Positions 45,909 to 54,582 of a DNA stretch of 64,000 nt are shown one piece after another. The notes under the pieces are model-generated. The model saw only the letters and a list, made by a program, of their open reading frames with translations. It did no database searches and had not been told where the DNA came from. Within the stretch, counting starts at the first letter, position 1. Each line of letters begins with the position of its first letter. The position numbers and the translations under genes were made by a program. Location: positions 124,001 through 188,000 of the forward strand of contig NZ_LDZY01000008.1 of the NCBI RefSeq assembly GCF_001029285.1, in the 5' to 3' direction. This stretch comes from Desulfosporosinus acididurans. GTDB lineage: Bacteria > Bacillota > Desulfitobacteriia > Desulfitobacteriales > Desulfitobacteriaceae.

Positions 45909-47008
45909 AAAGGGTTGCCCGGAAGTTGGCAAAAATCCGCACTCTTATGTCGGCAATGAACTTAGAGGGAGTTCTTCTTCGTCAGCGCCGAAGCTTTTCC
46001 TGGCTGACAAATGGGAAAAGGAATTTCATTGTTACCTCTACGGAACTTGGTGCAGCCGATGTCCTGATATTTAAAGATACGGTTTATTGTCTAACTACTA
46101 AGATGGAGTACGCTCGTTTGCTGGAAGAAGAATTAGCCGAGTTCCCTTGGGAGTGGATCACTTCGGAGTGGTATGAAGGAACGGAAGAGACGATCGGCAA
46201 ATTGTGCCAGGGAAAGGCAATAGGTATGGATGTTCCTGCTGAATCTTTGGCTAATATCCAGGGCCGGAATATCGCCAGGGAACTAGCTGAACTAAGCTTT
46301 GTTTTAGAGTCGGATGAGATCGAGCGTTACCGTTGGTTATCCTTGAGAGTTGCTAAAGCGCTGGAAGAAACCTGTCGGGAGATTATGCCGGGTATGACCG
46401 AATTTGAAATTTATTCAGCGCTTATAGCCAAAGTTGCCGGCTTTGGTATCCAGACTCCCGTTTTACTAGTGGCAACCGATCAGCGTATTTTTTCCTATCG
46501 TCATCCCATTCCAACAGAGAAAAAGCTGGAACGATATGCTATGCTCGTCCTTTGTGGAGAAAAATGGGGCTTAGTTGCCAATGCAACTCGCTTTGTTCAT
46601 TTTGGAGCTCTGGGGCAAGACTTGCAGAAGACAAGAAAAGTCTTAGCTGAAATTGATCTGGCCTTTAATCTGGCAACGCGGCCGGGAGTGATGATCAGAG
46701 AAGTATTCCGACAGGGTATTGAAGCCTATGGACAATGGGGTTATGCGGACGATTGGCGTTATCTTCATCAAGGCGGGCCAACGGGATATGCTTCTCGGGA
46801 GTTTTTAGCAAACTTAGAGTCTCCGGGGGTCGTACAATGTTATCAAGCATTTGCCTGGAATCCATCGTTAAAGGGTTTGAAGTCCGAAGATACTCTTCTG
46901 GTTACTGACCATGGGAACGAGTTTTTAACTCATACAGGAACATGGAATTATCTCCAGATTGAAAAAAACGGAAAATTATATGAACGGCCGGATATCCTCA
47001 TTCGCTAG
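45905..47008 (+). CDS. M24 (creatinase/aminopeptidase P)-fold protein, probably not a metallopeptidase
   Basis: 367 residues: an N-terminal creatinase-like domain (about 1-130) and a pita-bread C-terminal domain. M24 peptidases need two Asp, one His and two Glu as metal ligands; here the region of the two Asp reads LVLCGEKWGLVANATRFVHF without them, and only the HQGGPTGY His motif is clear. It is therefore likely a metal-free homologue with another role. Its place inside the gal operon, overlapping galE and followed by the ROK regulator, hints at a link with galactose metabolism, but no function is known to me. Confidence 0.75.
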   Translation: MKRVARKLAKIRTLMSAMNLEGVLLRQRRSFSWLTNGKRNFIVTSTELGAADVLIFKDTVYCLTTKMEYARLLEEELAEFPWEWITSEWYEGTEETIGKLCQGKAIGMDVPAESLANIQGRNIARELAELSFVLESDEIERYRWLSLRVAKALEETCREIMPGMTEFEIYSALIAKVAGFGIQTPVLLVATDQRIFSYRHPIPTEKKLERYAMLVLCGEKWGLVANATRFVHFGALGQDLQKTRKVLAEIDLAFNLATRPGVMIREVFRQGIEAYGQWGYADDWRYLHQGGPTGYASREFLANLESPGVVQCYQAFAWNPSLKGLKSEDTLLVTDHGNEFLTHTGTWNYLQIEKNGKLYERPDILIR

Positions 47009-47040
47009 AAAACAGATTGAGAAAAGGAGGGGAGGATAAA

Positions 47041-48276
47041 GTGAGTAAATCAATTCCTGTGGGAAGTTTTCAAGGAATGAAGTCCTTAAATAAATCAACG
47101 ATTCTCAATGTTGTCAGGCAGTATGGCCCCATCTCTCGCGCCAGAATTGCCAAGCTGACAAAGTTAACCCCCCCGACAGTGACCAATCTCGTGAGTGAGT
47201 TAATTGAGTCTAAGCTCGTTATTGAAGGGACTCTTGGTGAATCTACGGGAGGACGGAAACCTATTTTGCTCAGGATAAACTCCTCTGCCTTTTATGTTAT
47301 AGGAGTTTATGCTGGAGCAAAACGGTTAAAGGCTGTGACAGCAAACCTTGATGGCAATATTATCGGAGAGTTTGAAACAAGGTATGCGGCAAATCAAACT
47401 CGAGAACAGTTTCTCCAGACTCTGGAAAAAGCTGTGCAGAATGTTATGGACAATACTCATCAACAGAAAGAATCATTCCTGGGCATCGGGGTTGGCATGC
47501 ACGGATTGGTTGATCCTGAGCAGGGTCTTTCTTTGTTTGCCCCACACTTGAATTTGCGCGATCTCCCGATTAAATCGTTTTTAGAAAATCGATTTCAGCT
47601 GCCGGTGGAAGTGGAAAACGATGTGCGGGCTCAAGCTTTAGGAGAAAGCTGGTTTGGCAAGGGCGTAGGTATTCAGAATTTTATTTGTGTGCATATTGGA
47701 ACCGGAGTTGGAGCAGGTATCATTATTGATAATAAACTTTATCGTGGCTCCTCCTTTACAGCTGGAGAAATTGGACATACCACTATTGACAGCAACGGCC
47801 CGAAATGCAGCTGCGGAAATTATGGTTGTTTAGAAACTTTGGTTGGGGGTGCTGCTTTGGCCCGTAGAGCTCAGCAAGCTATTCGTTTAGGGAAAGAGTC
47901 AATTCTGGAAGAGTGGGTTCAGGGGGATTTGGATGAAATAAGTGCTGAAATGCTCTGTAAGGCGGCTCAAAATGGGGACTTTGTAGCTGCGGAAGTACTG
48001 GGGGATACTGGACGTTATTTGGGTATTGGACTTGCCAATCTTATTAATATATTGAATCCTGCGCTAATCATTCTGAGCGGAGGAGTATCCAGAGCGGAAC
48101 ATTATCTGCTTAATCCTTTGATGGATACTCTTGAAAAAAGAGCTTTGACCAAACCAGCGAATACCGTGAAGATTGCCATCTCAGAGTTAGGGAAAAACTC
48201 GATTCCGATAGGGGCTTTCACCCTGGTTTTATATAAACTGTTTACGCCTACAGGTCTTGGAGATGCTGCAAGTTGA
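47041..48276 (+). CDS. ROK-family transcriptional regulator (NagC/XylR type)
   Basis: 411-residue sugar-responsive regulator. N-terminal winged HTH (about 20-80; ISRARIAKLTKLTPPTVTNL) followed by a ROK sugar-binding domain with IGTGVGAGIIIDNKLYRGSS, the H-x-x-x and zinc motif GHTTIDSNGPKCSCGNYGC and ending LETL. GTG start at 47041 after GGAGGGGAGG. Last gene of the gal operon, probably its repressor and perhaps that of mglBAC. Confidence 0.9.
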   Translation: MSKSIPVGSFQGMKSLNKSTILNVVRQYGPISRARIAKLTKLTPPTVTNLVSELIESKLVIEGTLGESTGGRKPILLRINSSAFYVIGVYAGAKRLKAVTANLDGNIIGEFETRYAANQTREQFLQTLEKAVQNVMDNTHQQKESFLGIGVGMHGLVDPEQGLSLFAPHLNLRDLPIKSFLENRFQLPVEVENDVRAQALGESWFGKGVGIQNFICVHIGTGVGAGIIIDNKLYRGSSFTAGEIGHTTIDSNGPKCSCGNYGCLETLVGGAALARRAQQAIRLGKESILEEWVQGDLDEISAEMLCKAAQNGDFVAAEVLGDTGRYLGIGLANLINILNPALIILSGGVSRAEHYLLNPLMDTLEKRALTKPANTVKIAISELGKNSIPIGAFTLVLYKLFTPTGLGDAAS

Positions 48277-48288
48277 CCTGAAACTGAA

Positions 48289-50856
48289 TCAAGTCATATC
48301 ATCCCGAAGCGCGTCGATAATATTTTCCCTTTTTATCTTGCTAATGGCATACATCATGGTAATGAAGACCACAAAGAATACGCTGAACACGCTGATTCCG
48401 ATACTGCCCCACGGGAACACAAAATTGATATTGTCTGCTCCGCCGGCGAACATTCCTTTATAAATCAGCCAGGAGAAGATGATTGCCAGGGGAAGCCCGA
48501 CAAGCAGCGCCCTCATACCATAAAAGGCGCACTCAAAGCGCATCATTTTATTGAAATCGCGGTCGGACATTCCCACAGAGCGGAGCATAGCAAGCTCCCG
48601 ACGACGCAACTTGATATTCGTAGAAATTGTGTTGAATACGTTGGCAATGGCAATCAGCGAAATCATAATGATAAACGTATAAGCGAACACGTTGGCAATG
48701 AATATCGTGTTGCGGTTCTGATCAAATATTTCAGACGAATTCAAAAGGAAATACGAGGCTGTAATTCCTTCGCCCTGAATCATCATTTTCATTTCAGCCA
48801 CAGACTGGGACGGATTCTTTGACTGAAAGGTCATGCCCTTAACCCTGATATTCGCCGCAGTCTCGGTGTGAACAAGCTTCTCCTTGAGCGAGTAGGGAGC
48901 CATTCCCATAATAGTGTATGGCCGCAGCAGGGACATTCCTATCGTCGCTGGTGTATCAGGCGGCACGGTATTGACAAACGTAATGCTTACGTTTTGCCTA
49001 TGTTCCGTTTTCAGCTCACTATTTGTTTCGGGAGCGATGGTAAAATACAGGGAAGAACTCTTGAATAGATCATTGCTGTGGCCTTGCATTTTGGCAACGG
49101 CAATCAGTTTTGCGTTTGCCCCGGTATATTCCTTCTCGGGCAAACCCAAGCCTTTGATAATTTTCAGATAGGTTCTGTCATCAAGAAACTGAATTTGCAT
49201 GGGCAGATTTACCGTTTCGTTCGACGAATGTGCCCCTGCGGATTCCCAATAAGCGTCTGAAAGGTCACTTGCTTTGGCAGCGCAGGAATACTTCATAACA
49301 ACTTGATAGGAGCTGTCGGTAACACCGGCGGCCGTTTTTAGTTTGTCGTAAAGCTGCAGCATTTTGCTGTCGGTCATATCCTGTGTGCCAAAACCGATGT
49401 CGTAGTTGCTAACCGCTTTTGCCTGCTCTGATGCCTGTTTCAAATCCGTTACAAAAGCGCTGGCCGATATAAACAACACGATGCTTAAAACAAGTGACAA
49501 CACAATGCTGCGATAACGTTTCTTATTTCTTTTGAAGTTTTTCAGCGCAAGGGCTCCTTCCAGGCCGAAGATGTGCTGTGCCGGTTTTGAGGTTTTGATT
49601 GTTTTGGCTTCCACTTTCACCTCATTCGTCTGGCGAATACACTCCATCACAGGCATATTGGCAGCTTTGCGGGCCGGGATATAGGCCGAAATCAGAATCG
49701 TAACCATGCTGACCGCCGCCGCGCCGATAATCACGGGGGCGAATACCGTTAAGGTTAAAGGGACGTTATCGTAAAGTATGTTTTCAAAATTCTTGGCGAC
49801 ATCGGAAAGGACAAGTCCCATGCTGCCTATTCCGACAATAACGCCAATCGGTATGCCGATCGCACCAATACAAAGCCCCTCAAACAACACAGAATGGCGC
49901 AGTTGCTTTGCGGTGGCTCCCACTGACGAGAGAATCCCGAACTGGTGTGTGCGCTCGTTCAAGGAGATGTTGAAGGAATTATAAATTAGGAAAATTGAAC
50001 CAATCATAATGATGAGGACAACAATGCCCCCGACGGAGTATAGAAGCGCGTTGAACACCTTATCGCCTGGATCGTCTGAAAGACCCATGAAGCGCAGCAC
50101 ATCATTATTGAAGATGAAAGCATGGCTTCCGGCTGTACTTTTTGCGTAAGCGTGTACTTCACGCGGGTTTTTCAGCGTGACAAATAAGCTGAGATCGTCG
50201 GCCGTGTTTGCGGCATCTGAGGTTGTGATGACGGTGTATCCCGGTGAAGAATCTTCCTGAAAATGGGGCGTTTGGCAGATGCCCACTACCTTGTAAGTTC
50301 TCTCTGCTTTGGGCAGAAGCGTTTCTTTCCCGGGAATGTAAGGGTCGCCCTGACCGAGTTTCTTGTTTCCGTTCATGCGGTTCCCGACAGCAAGGGTAAG
50401 TGTGTCGCCCACCTTGAACTGAACGCCGCCCTTTGTCATGACGCTCCCCGAAACAAGAATCTCCCCGCTGTTTTTCGGCAGCCTGCCGGATGCCAGAGTG
50501 ATAGGCAGGGCAGCAAAGGTTTTTTTGTTGAATCCGGCGATAAAAAGATACGGTTTGTTGGGATTTTTCCCGCCGTCAAGTTTTGCGCAGCCGATATTTT
50601 CAAATGTTGCGGTATTGGCTACTTTATCATTGCTTGCCTGTTTCGCCGCGAAAGAAGAATTCACATCCTCAAACTCAACATGCCAACCGCCGTATTTCTG
50701 GGCTGCGCCCTCAGCCATATAGTTCAACAGAGAAATACCAAAGGTGGCAACTGCCGTAATCAGGGCGGCGGACAGAATAACTCCGATCACCGTTACAATC
50801 GTTCGTGTGCGGCTTTTTTTCATGCTTTGCAGGGTAACTTTGTGGAAAATGTTCAT
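48289..50856 (-). CDS. FtsX-type ABC transporter permease
   Basis: 855-residue membrane protein of the MacB/LolC/FtsX class with two FtsX domains: TM1 (about 18-42), a large extracytoplasmic domain (about 45-270), three helices (about 275-390), an internal repeat starting with a helix near 455, a second outer domain, and three C-terminal helices (about 725-845). With the ATPase it would act as a mechanotransmitting exporter or in peptide-antibiotic detoxification or sensing. Its ATG overlaps the ATPase stop (ATGA). Gene block appears more GC-rich than its neighbours. Confidence 0.88.
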   Translation of the reverse strand: MNIFHKVTLQSMKKSRTRTIVTVIGVILSAALITAVATFGISLLNYMAEGAAQKYGGWHVEFEDVNSSFAAKQASNDKVANTATFENIGCAKLDGGKNPNKPYLFIAGFNKKTFAALPITLASGRLPKNSGEILVSGSVMTKGGVQFKVGDTLTLAVGNRMNGNKKLGQGDPYIPGKETLLPKAERTYKVVGICQTPHFQEDSSPGYTVITTSDAANTADDLSLFVTLKNPREVHAYAKSTAGSHAFIFNNDVLRFMGLSDDPGDKVFNALLYSVGGIVVLIIMIGSIFLIYNSFNISLNERTHQFGILSSVGATAKQLRHSVLFEGLCIGAIGIPIGVIVGIGSMGLVLSDVAKNFENILYDNVPLTLTVFAPVIIGAAAVSMVTILISAYIPARKAANMPVMECIRQTNEVKVEAKTIKTSKPAQHIFGLEGALALKNFKRNKKRYRSIVLSLVLSIVLFISASAFVTDLKQASEQAKAVSNYDIGFGTQDMTDSKMLQLYDKLKTAAGVTDSSYQVVMKYSCAAKASDLSDAYWESAGAHSSNETVNLPMQIQFLDDRTYLKIIKGLGLPEKEYTGANAKLIAVAKMQGHSNDLFKSSSLYFTIAPETNSELKTEHRQNVSITFVNTVPPDTPATIGMSLLRPYTIMGMAPYSLKEKLVHTETAANIRVKGMTFQSKNPSQSVAEMKMMIQGEGITASYFLLNSSEIFDQNRNTIFIANVFAYTFIIMISLIAIANVFNTISTNIKLRRRELAMLRSVGMSDRDFNKMMRFECAFYGMRALLVGLPLAIIFSWLIYKGMFAGGADNINFVFPWGSIGISVFSVFFVVFITMMYAISKIKRENIIDALRDDMT

Positions 50857-51536
50857 GATCTCACCCTCTCGTCTCGCACGACTTTGCCGTCTGATATACC
50901 GATAAGACGGTCTGCTTGCAAGGCGATAGTTTCATCATGGGTGACGACGATAAGGGTCTGCCGATATTTTTGATGGCTTAATTTCAGCAGCTTGATAATT
51001 TCATGTCCATTTCGGCTGTCCAAACTGCCCGTGGGTTCGTCGGCAAGCATGACCGCCGGGGCGTTCATCAAAGCGCGTCCTATGGAAACACGCTGTTGCT
51101 GACCGCCGGAAAGCTGATTAGGCAAATGGGTTTTGCGGTCTTTTAGCCCAAGCAGCTCCAACAGGTCATTCAGCCGTTCCTCGTTGACCTTTCGCTTGTC
51201 CATCAGAATCGGCAAGGTGATGTTTTCCTCCACATTCAGAGTGGGAATGAGGTTGTGGAACTGGTAAATCAGCCCAACCTGCCGCCTGCGGAAGATGGCG
51301 AGTTTTTCATTGTTTTGGGTATAGACATCCTGCCCGTCCAAATAGACTTTTCCGCTTGTCGGCACGTCCACGCCGCCAATGATGTGAAGTAATGTGGATT
51401 TGCCGGAGCCGGAGGAGCCGATGATTGCAGTAAACTCCCCCTTATCGATGGTAAGTGAAACATGGTCAAGGGCGGTAACTTGATTGTTGCCCTTGCCGTA
51501 GACCTTGCATAAATTTTCAACTTTTAAAAACTCCAT
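50853..51536 (-). CDS. ABC transporter ATP-binding protein (MacB/BceA-like)
   Basis: 227-residue ATPase partner of the FtsX permease. Walker A GSSGSGKSTLLH, Q-loop LIYQFHNLIPTLNVEENI, signature LSGGQQQRVSIGRAL, Walker B AVMLADEPTGSLDSRNG, H-switch VVTHD. Start at 51536, with AAGGAGG 8 bases before. Follows the sensor kinase gene on the same strand after about 80 bases; the four genes look like one operon. Confidence 0.93.
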   Translation of the reverse strand: MEFLKVENLCKVYGKGNNQVTALDHVSLTIDKGEFTAIIGSSGSGKSTLLHIIGGVDVPTSGKVYLDGQDVYTQNNEKLAIFRRRQVGLIYQFHNLIPTLNVEENITLPILMDKRKVNEERLNDLLELLGLKDRKTHLPNQLSGGQQQRVSIGRALMNAPAVMLADEPTGSLDSRNGHEIIKLLKLSHQKYRQTLIVVTHDETIALQADRLIGISDGKVVRDERVRS

Positions 51537-51618
51537 TATGTGAGCCTCCTTCGTCACGGTTTACCCATATAATAAAGCTTTCAACTTACATCTCAGTGAC
51601 TTTCCGGTGAGAGATTCG

Positions 51619-52608
51619 TCACTTTGGGAAACGGATGGCAAATATCGCGCCGCCCTGCGGGTGATTTTTAGCGGTAATCGTCCCGCCCTGCCGGGTTATA
51701 ATCATCTTGCAGAGAGCCAAGCCAATCCCGTATCCTGTCGCGCCTGAGTTTTTCCCGCGATAAAACCTGTCAAACAGGCAGGGTAAATCTTCTTTCTCAA
51801 AGCCAGCGCCGCTGTCGTGGATGATAATCTCGGTAAACAGTGGGTTATCCATGCAGACAATCTCAATTCTCCCATTCTCGCCTGTGCTTTCCAGGCAATT
51901 TTTGAGGATGTTTTGAATGGCTTCCGAAAGCCAAGCGGAATCGCCCTGAATCATTAACCCTTTCGGTGCATCTATTTGCCAATCAATATCGTGCAGTTCC
52001 ATTGGGATTAGGAACGGGCGCAGCGCGGCACCCAGCAAGTTGTTTACATCAATTGACTCGCTTTGAAACTCCACAATGCCCGCATCCAAGCGGGATAATT
52101 TTAATAGAGAAGTAATCATCCAATCCATCCGTACAAGTAATTCCTCTGTTTCCCGAACAAATGATTTCCGCTCATTTTCGCCAGGGTTGTTCGCTAACAA
52201 TGACAGAATAAGGTTCGCGGATGTGAGCGGGGTGCGGAGTTGGTGGGCTATGTCAGCCAACGAATCGGCAAGATGTTCTTTTTCTTTTTTCAGCGCTTCG
52301 TTTTGCTCCCGAATACGCAGCATCATTTTTGTGATCTCGCTTTGCAGAATGGAAAGTTCGCCCTCATCCGATTCACCAATATACAGATGGTCAACATTAT
52401 GCAGCACAAGGTCGATTTGATTTGAAATCTGCGCAAGGCTTTGGTATCGGGCTTTGGTAAAGGCAAAAAACGCTGTGCCAAAGGCGGCGGCAGAAGCAAT
52501 GGCAAGGATTCCTGCTGTCATATTGATTGCAAATCCCAGCATTATTGCAGCAGCAGCTATTAAGACGAACAAAATGACCAACTGCCGAAACTCTCTATTC
52601 CGTAACAT
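51619..52608 (-). CDS. Intramembrane-sensing type histidine kinase
   Basis: About 329 residues. Two adjacent helices near the N-terminus (about 10-30 and 35-52) are joined by only a few residues, so there is no extracellular sensor domain, as in BceS-type kinases that are told of antibiotics by their ABC transporter. HisKA motif ADIAHQLRTPLTSANLIL with the phospho-His; HATPase boxes N (QNILKNCLES), G1 (HDSGAGFEKEDL), G2 (GYGIGLALCK). ATG at 52608 follows TAGGTGG; GTG at 52617 is the alternative. Overlaps the response regulator gene by 14 bases. Confidence 0.88.
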   Translation of the reverse strand: MLRNREFRQLVILFVLIAAAAIMLGFAINMTAGILAIASAAAFGTAFFAFTKARYQSLAQISNQIDLVLHNVDHLYIGESDEGELSILQSEITKMMLRIREQNEALKKEKEHLADSLADIAHQLRTPLTSANLILSLLANNPGENERKSFVRETEELLVRMDWMITSLLKLSRLDAGIVEFQSESIDVNNLLGAALRPFLIPMELHDIDWQIDAPKGLMIQGDSAWLSEAIQNILKNCLESTGENGRIEIVCMDNPLFTEIIIHDSGAGFEKEDLPCLFDRFYRGKNSGATGYGIGLALCKMIITRQGGTITAKNHPQGGAIFAIRFPK

Positions 52609-53281
52609 ACTTGCCACCTAATTTATACCCCGTCCCGCGAACGGTCAGAATGATTTGCGGGCTTGCCGGGTCATTTTCTATCTTCTCCCGCAAGCGTTTG
52701 ATGTACACAGTTAGAGTATTGTCATTGACAAACTCGCCCGCCGCGTCCCACAATTCGTCAAGCAGCCTGCCCCTCGTAATAATGCTTTTAGGGTTGCTGA
52801 TAAATATCAGCAACAAGCGGTATTCTAAGGCTGAAAGAAAAACCTCGCTGCCGTTTTTTTTCACAACGCCGCTTGCCATATCGACATGAAGCCCGCGAAT
52901 TTCAAAACCCGACCCGGAACGGCCGCTCTTGCGCAGGGCGGTTCTTATACGTGCAATCAATTCGCGCGGACGAAAAGGCTTGGTGATATAGTCGTCCGCG
53001 CCTATGTTCAGCCCGGTAACAACACTCGCCTCATCGCCGAAAGCCGTCAGAAAGATAACGGGAACATCTTGCGTTTCTTTGATTTCCGTGCAAACTGTAA
53101 AACCATTTCCGTCAGGCAAAGAAATATCAATCAATGCCAAGTCAAATTTATTCTCGGCAAGCGCGGTAAGGGCGTCACCCCGTGTAGGGGCGTGGGTGAC
53201 CGTAAATCCCTCCGAGTGGAGCAAAAGCATAAGGTTTTTGGCGATTGCCTTATCGTCCTCGACCAAAAATATCCGTGGCAT
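52595..53281 (-). CDS. OmpR-family response regulator
   Basis: 228 residues: receiver domain (about 1-115; LVEDDKA acidic pair, phospho-Asp in LALIDISLPDGNG, Lys in DYITKPF) and a winged-helix Trans_reg_C domain (EYRLLLIFISNPKSIITRG, then DNTLTVYIKRLREKIE). First full gene of the two-component/ABC operon; its ATG overlaps the stop of a short upstream reading frame (TAATG). Probably controls its own operon or the transporter. Confidence 0.93.
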   Translation of the reverse strand: MPRIFLVEDDKAIAKNLMLLLHSEGFTVTHAPTRGDALTALAENKFDLALIDISLPDGNGFTVCTEIKETQDVPVIFLTAFGDEASVVTGLNIGADDYITKPFRPRELIARIRTALRKSGRSGSGFEIRGLHVDMASGVVKKNGSEVFLSALEYRLLLIFISNPKSIITRGRLLDELWDAAGEFVNDNTLTVYIKRLREKIENDPASPQIILTVRGTGYKLGGKYVTE

Positions 53282-53364
53282 TAGTCAGACCCCCGTTTGC
53301 TTATCCATTCTTGTAAGTCGCCTAAATCTTCGTCAGTCAATTCTTTGTCTTGATGAAGATGAGG
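53281..53364 (-). pseudogene. 3' remnant of a gene upstream of the response regulator
   Basis: A 27-codon open stretch ends in TAA overlapping the regulator ATG as TAATG, the arrangement of translationally coupled genes. It reads like genuine protein (KELTDEDLGDLQEWISKRG) but has no ATG; the frame is closed upstream. It could be the tail of a lost operon gene, left when the block was acquired or rearranged. A TTG near its middle could start a 19-residue leader instead. Confidence 0.4.
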
Positions 53365-53405
53365 TTATGACTCTTGCTGCTAATCAAGAGTGTTAGATTG
53401 ATCGC

Positions 53406-53435
53406 ATAATACATCTTGTATTAAAGGGCTGTCAA
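53406..53435 (-). promoter_or_regulatory. Sigma-A-like promoter of the two-component/ABC block
   Basis: On the minus strand TTGACA, 18 bases, TATTAT, about 120 bases before the response regulator start. Confidence 0.6.
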
Positions 53436-53469
53436 GTGTTGTCGTTCCTGTTTCAATGTCAATTACCAA

Positions 53470-53517
53470 AAGAGGCCATTGCGCCACGGACTAATAATTC
53501 GTGCGCAATGGCCTCTT
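53470..53517 (-). terminator. Intrinsic terminator of the mgl operon
   Basis: AAGAGGCCATTGCGC and GCGCAATGGCCTCTT form a perfect 15-bp stem with further pairing in the loop (ACG/CGT); on the minus strand it is followed by TTGG, 26 bases after the permease stop. Probably also stops leftward read-through into the two-component block. Confidence 0.75.
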
Positions 53518-53542
53518 ATAAAGCAAGAACGAACTTTAAGTA

Positions 53543-54568
53543 TTATTTTTTTGTTAGATACTTTCGTATGTCAAAGGCAACGGCAGCTATGATGATCAAG
53601 CCTTTAATAATGAGCTGCCAGTAGGGGCTAACTCCGATATACGTGAGTCCATAGTTGATGACTCCAAAAATAAGAACTCCTACGAGGACTCCAGGGACAG
53701 TACCTATCCCGCCGGCAGTAGATACTCCGCCCACAACACAGGCGGCAATGGCATCTAACTCATACATATTTCCGTAATTATTCGTGGCTCCGCCTGTTCT
53801 GGCAGCTTCCATGACTCCAGCCAAGCCATAAAGGGCTCCGGCGATGGCATAAACATAGAGCAAGACTCGTTTGACGTTGATGCCGGAAACAATAGCTGCT
53901 TGAATATTTCCGCCTATGGCGTACATGCTTTTGCCAAGACGTGTTTTGTTGAAGATGACCCACACAATTAAGGCGACGATGAGAGCAATAATAACAATGT
54001 AGGGAATCGAGTAAACTCCTGTTCCAATATAACCGCTTCCCAAGTCGGTAGTGAAATCCGGTCTTAAACCACCAATGGGCTGGGATTGATTGGGTTTCAT
54101 ATCAAAGTAAAGGGAGTTTAGCCCATATACAGCAACCATTGAACCCAAGGTGGCAATGAAGGGAGGGACACTAAACCATGCAATAATAGCGCCATTAATT
54201 ATACCAACAAGAAGCCCGGCGAAGATAGCAATTAGAACAGGTACTAATAAGGGCAGATTAGGCATCCCGGGGTAAAAACGGTGGGAATATTCTTGGATTT
54301 GCAGCATCGAAGCGGACAAAACAGCAGCAAATCCTACCATGCGCCCGGCTGAAAGATCAACTCCTCCTGTGATTAGAACAAAAGCTGCGCCTAAAGCAAT
54401 AATTGCTCGGGTGGAGGACTGCAGCAAAATATCCCTAAAGCTGCTGAGGGACAGAAAGCTTGGATCAATGACCGCAATACCTAGAATAAGAATTACAAGA
54501 ACAAAATAAATTGCATATTGAAAAAAGAAACTACCAATATTCTTGGAACTGACATCCTTCGTCGTCAT
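53543..54568 (-). CDS. mglC: Galactose/sugar ABC transporter permease (MglC/RbsC)
   Basis: 341-residue inner-membrane permease of the BPD_transp_2 (RbsC/MglC) type with about eight to ten helices. Family blocks: GAAFVLITGGVDLSAGRMVG, GLLVGIINGAIIAWFSVPPF followed by IATLGSM, and AIAACVVGGVSTAGGIGTV, the EAA-like loop contacting the ATPase. Start follows GGAGGTC. Third gene of mglBAC. Confidence 0.93.
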   Translation of the reverse strand: MTTKDVSSKNIGSFFFQYAIYFVLVILILGIAVIDPSFLSLSSFRDILLQSSTRAIIALGAAFVLITGGVDLSAGRMVGFAAVLSASMLQIQEYSHRFYPGMPNLPLLVPVLIAIFAGLLVGIINGAIIAWFSVPPFIATLGSMVAVYGLNSLYFDMKPNQSQPIGGLRPDFTTDLGSGYIGTGVYSIPYIVIIALIVALIVWVIFNKTRLGKSMYAIGGNIQAAIVSGINVKRVLLYVYAIAGALYGLAGVMEAARTGGATNNYGNMYELDAIAACVVGGVSTAGGIGTVPGVLVGVLIFGVINYGLTYIGVSPYWQLIIKGLIIIAAVAFDIRKYLTKK

Positions 54569-54582
54569 TTAAAGACCTCCAC

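Noticed and set aside
50263-50973. Long plus-strand frame opposite the FtsX permease
   Set aside because: It is a mirror of the GC-richer permease gene; its product has no recognisable domains and its end crosses the coupled ATPase/permease junction.
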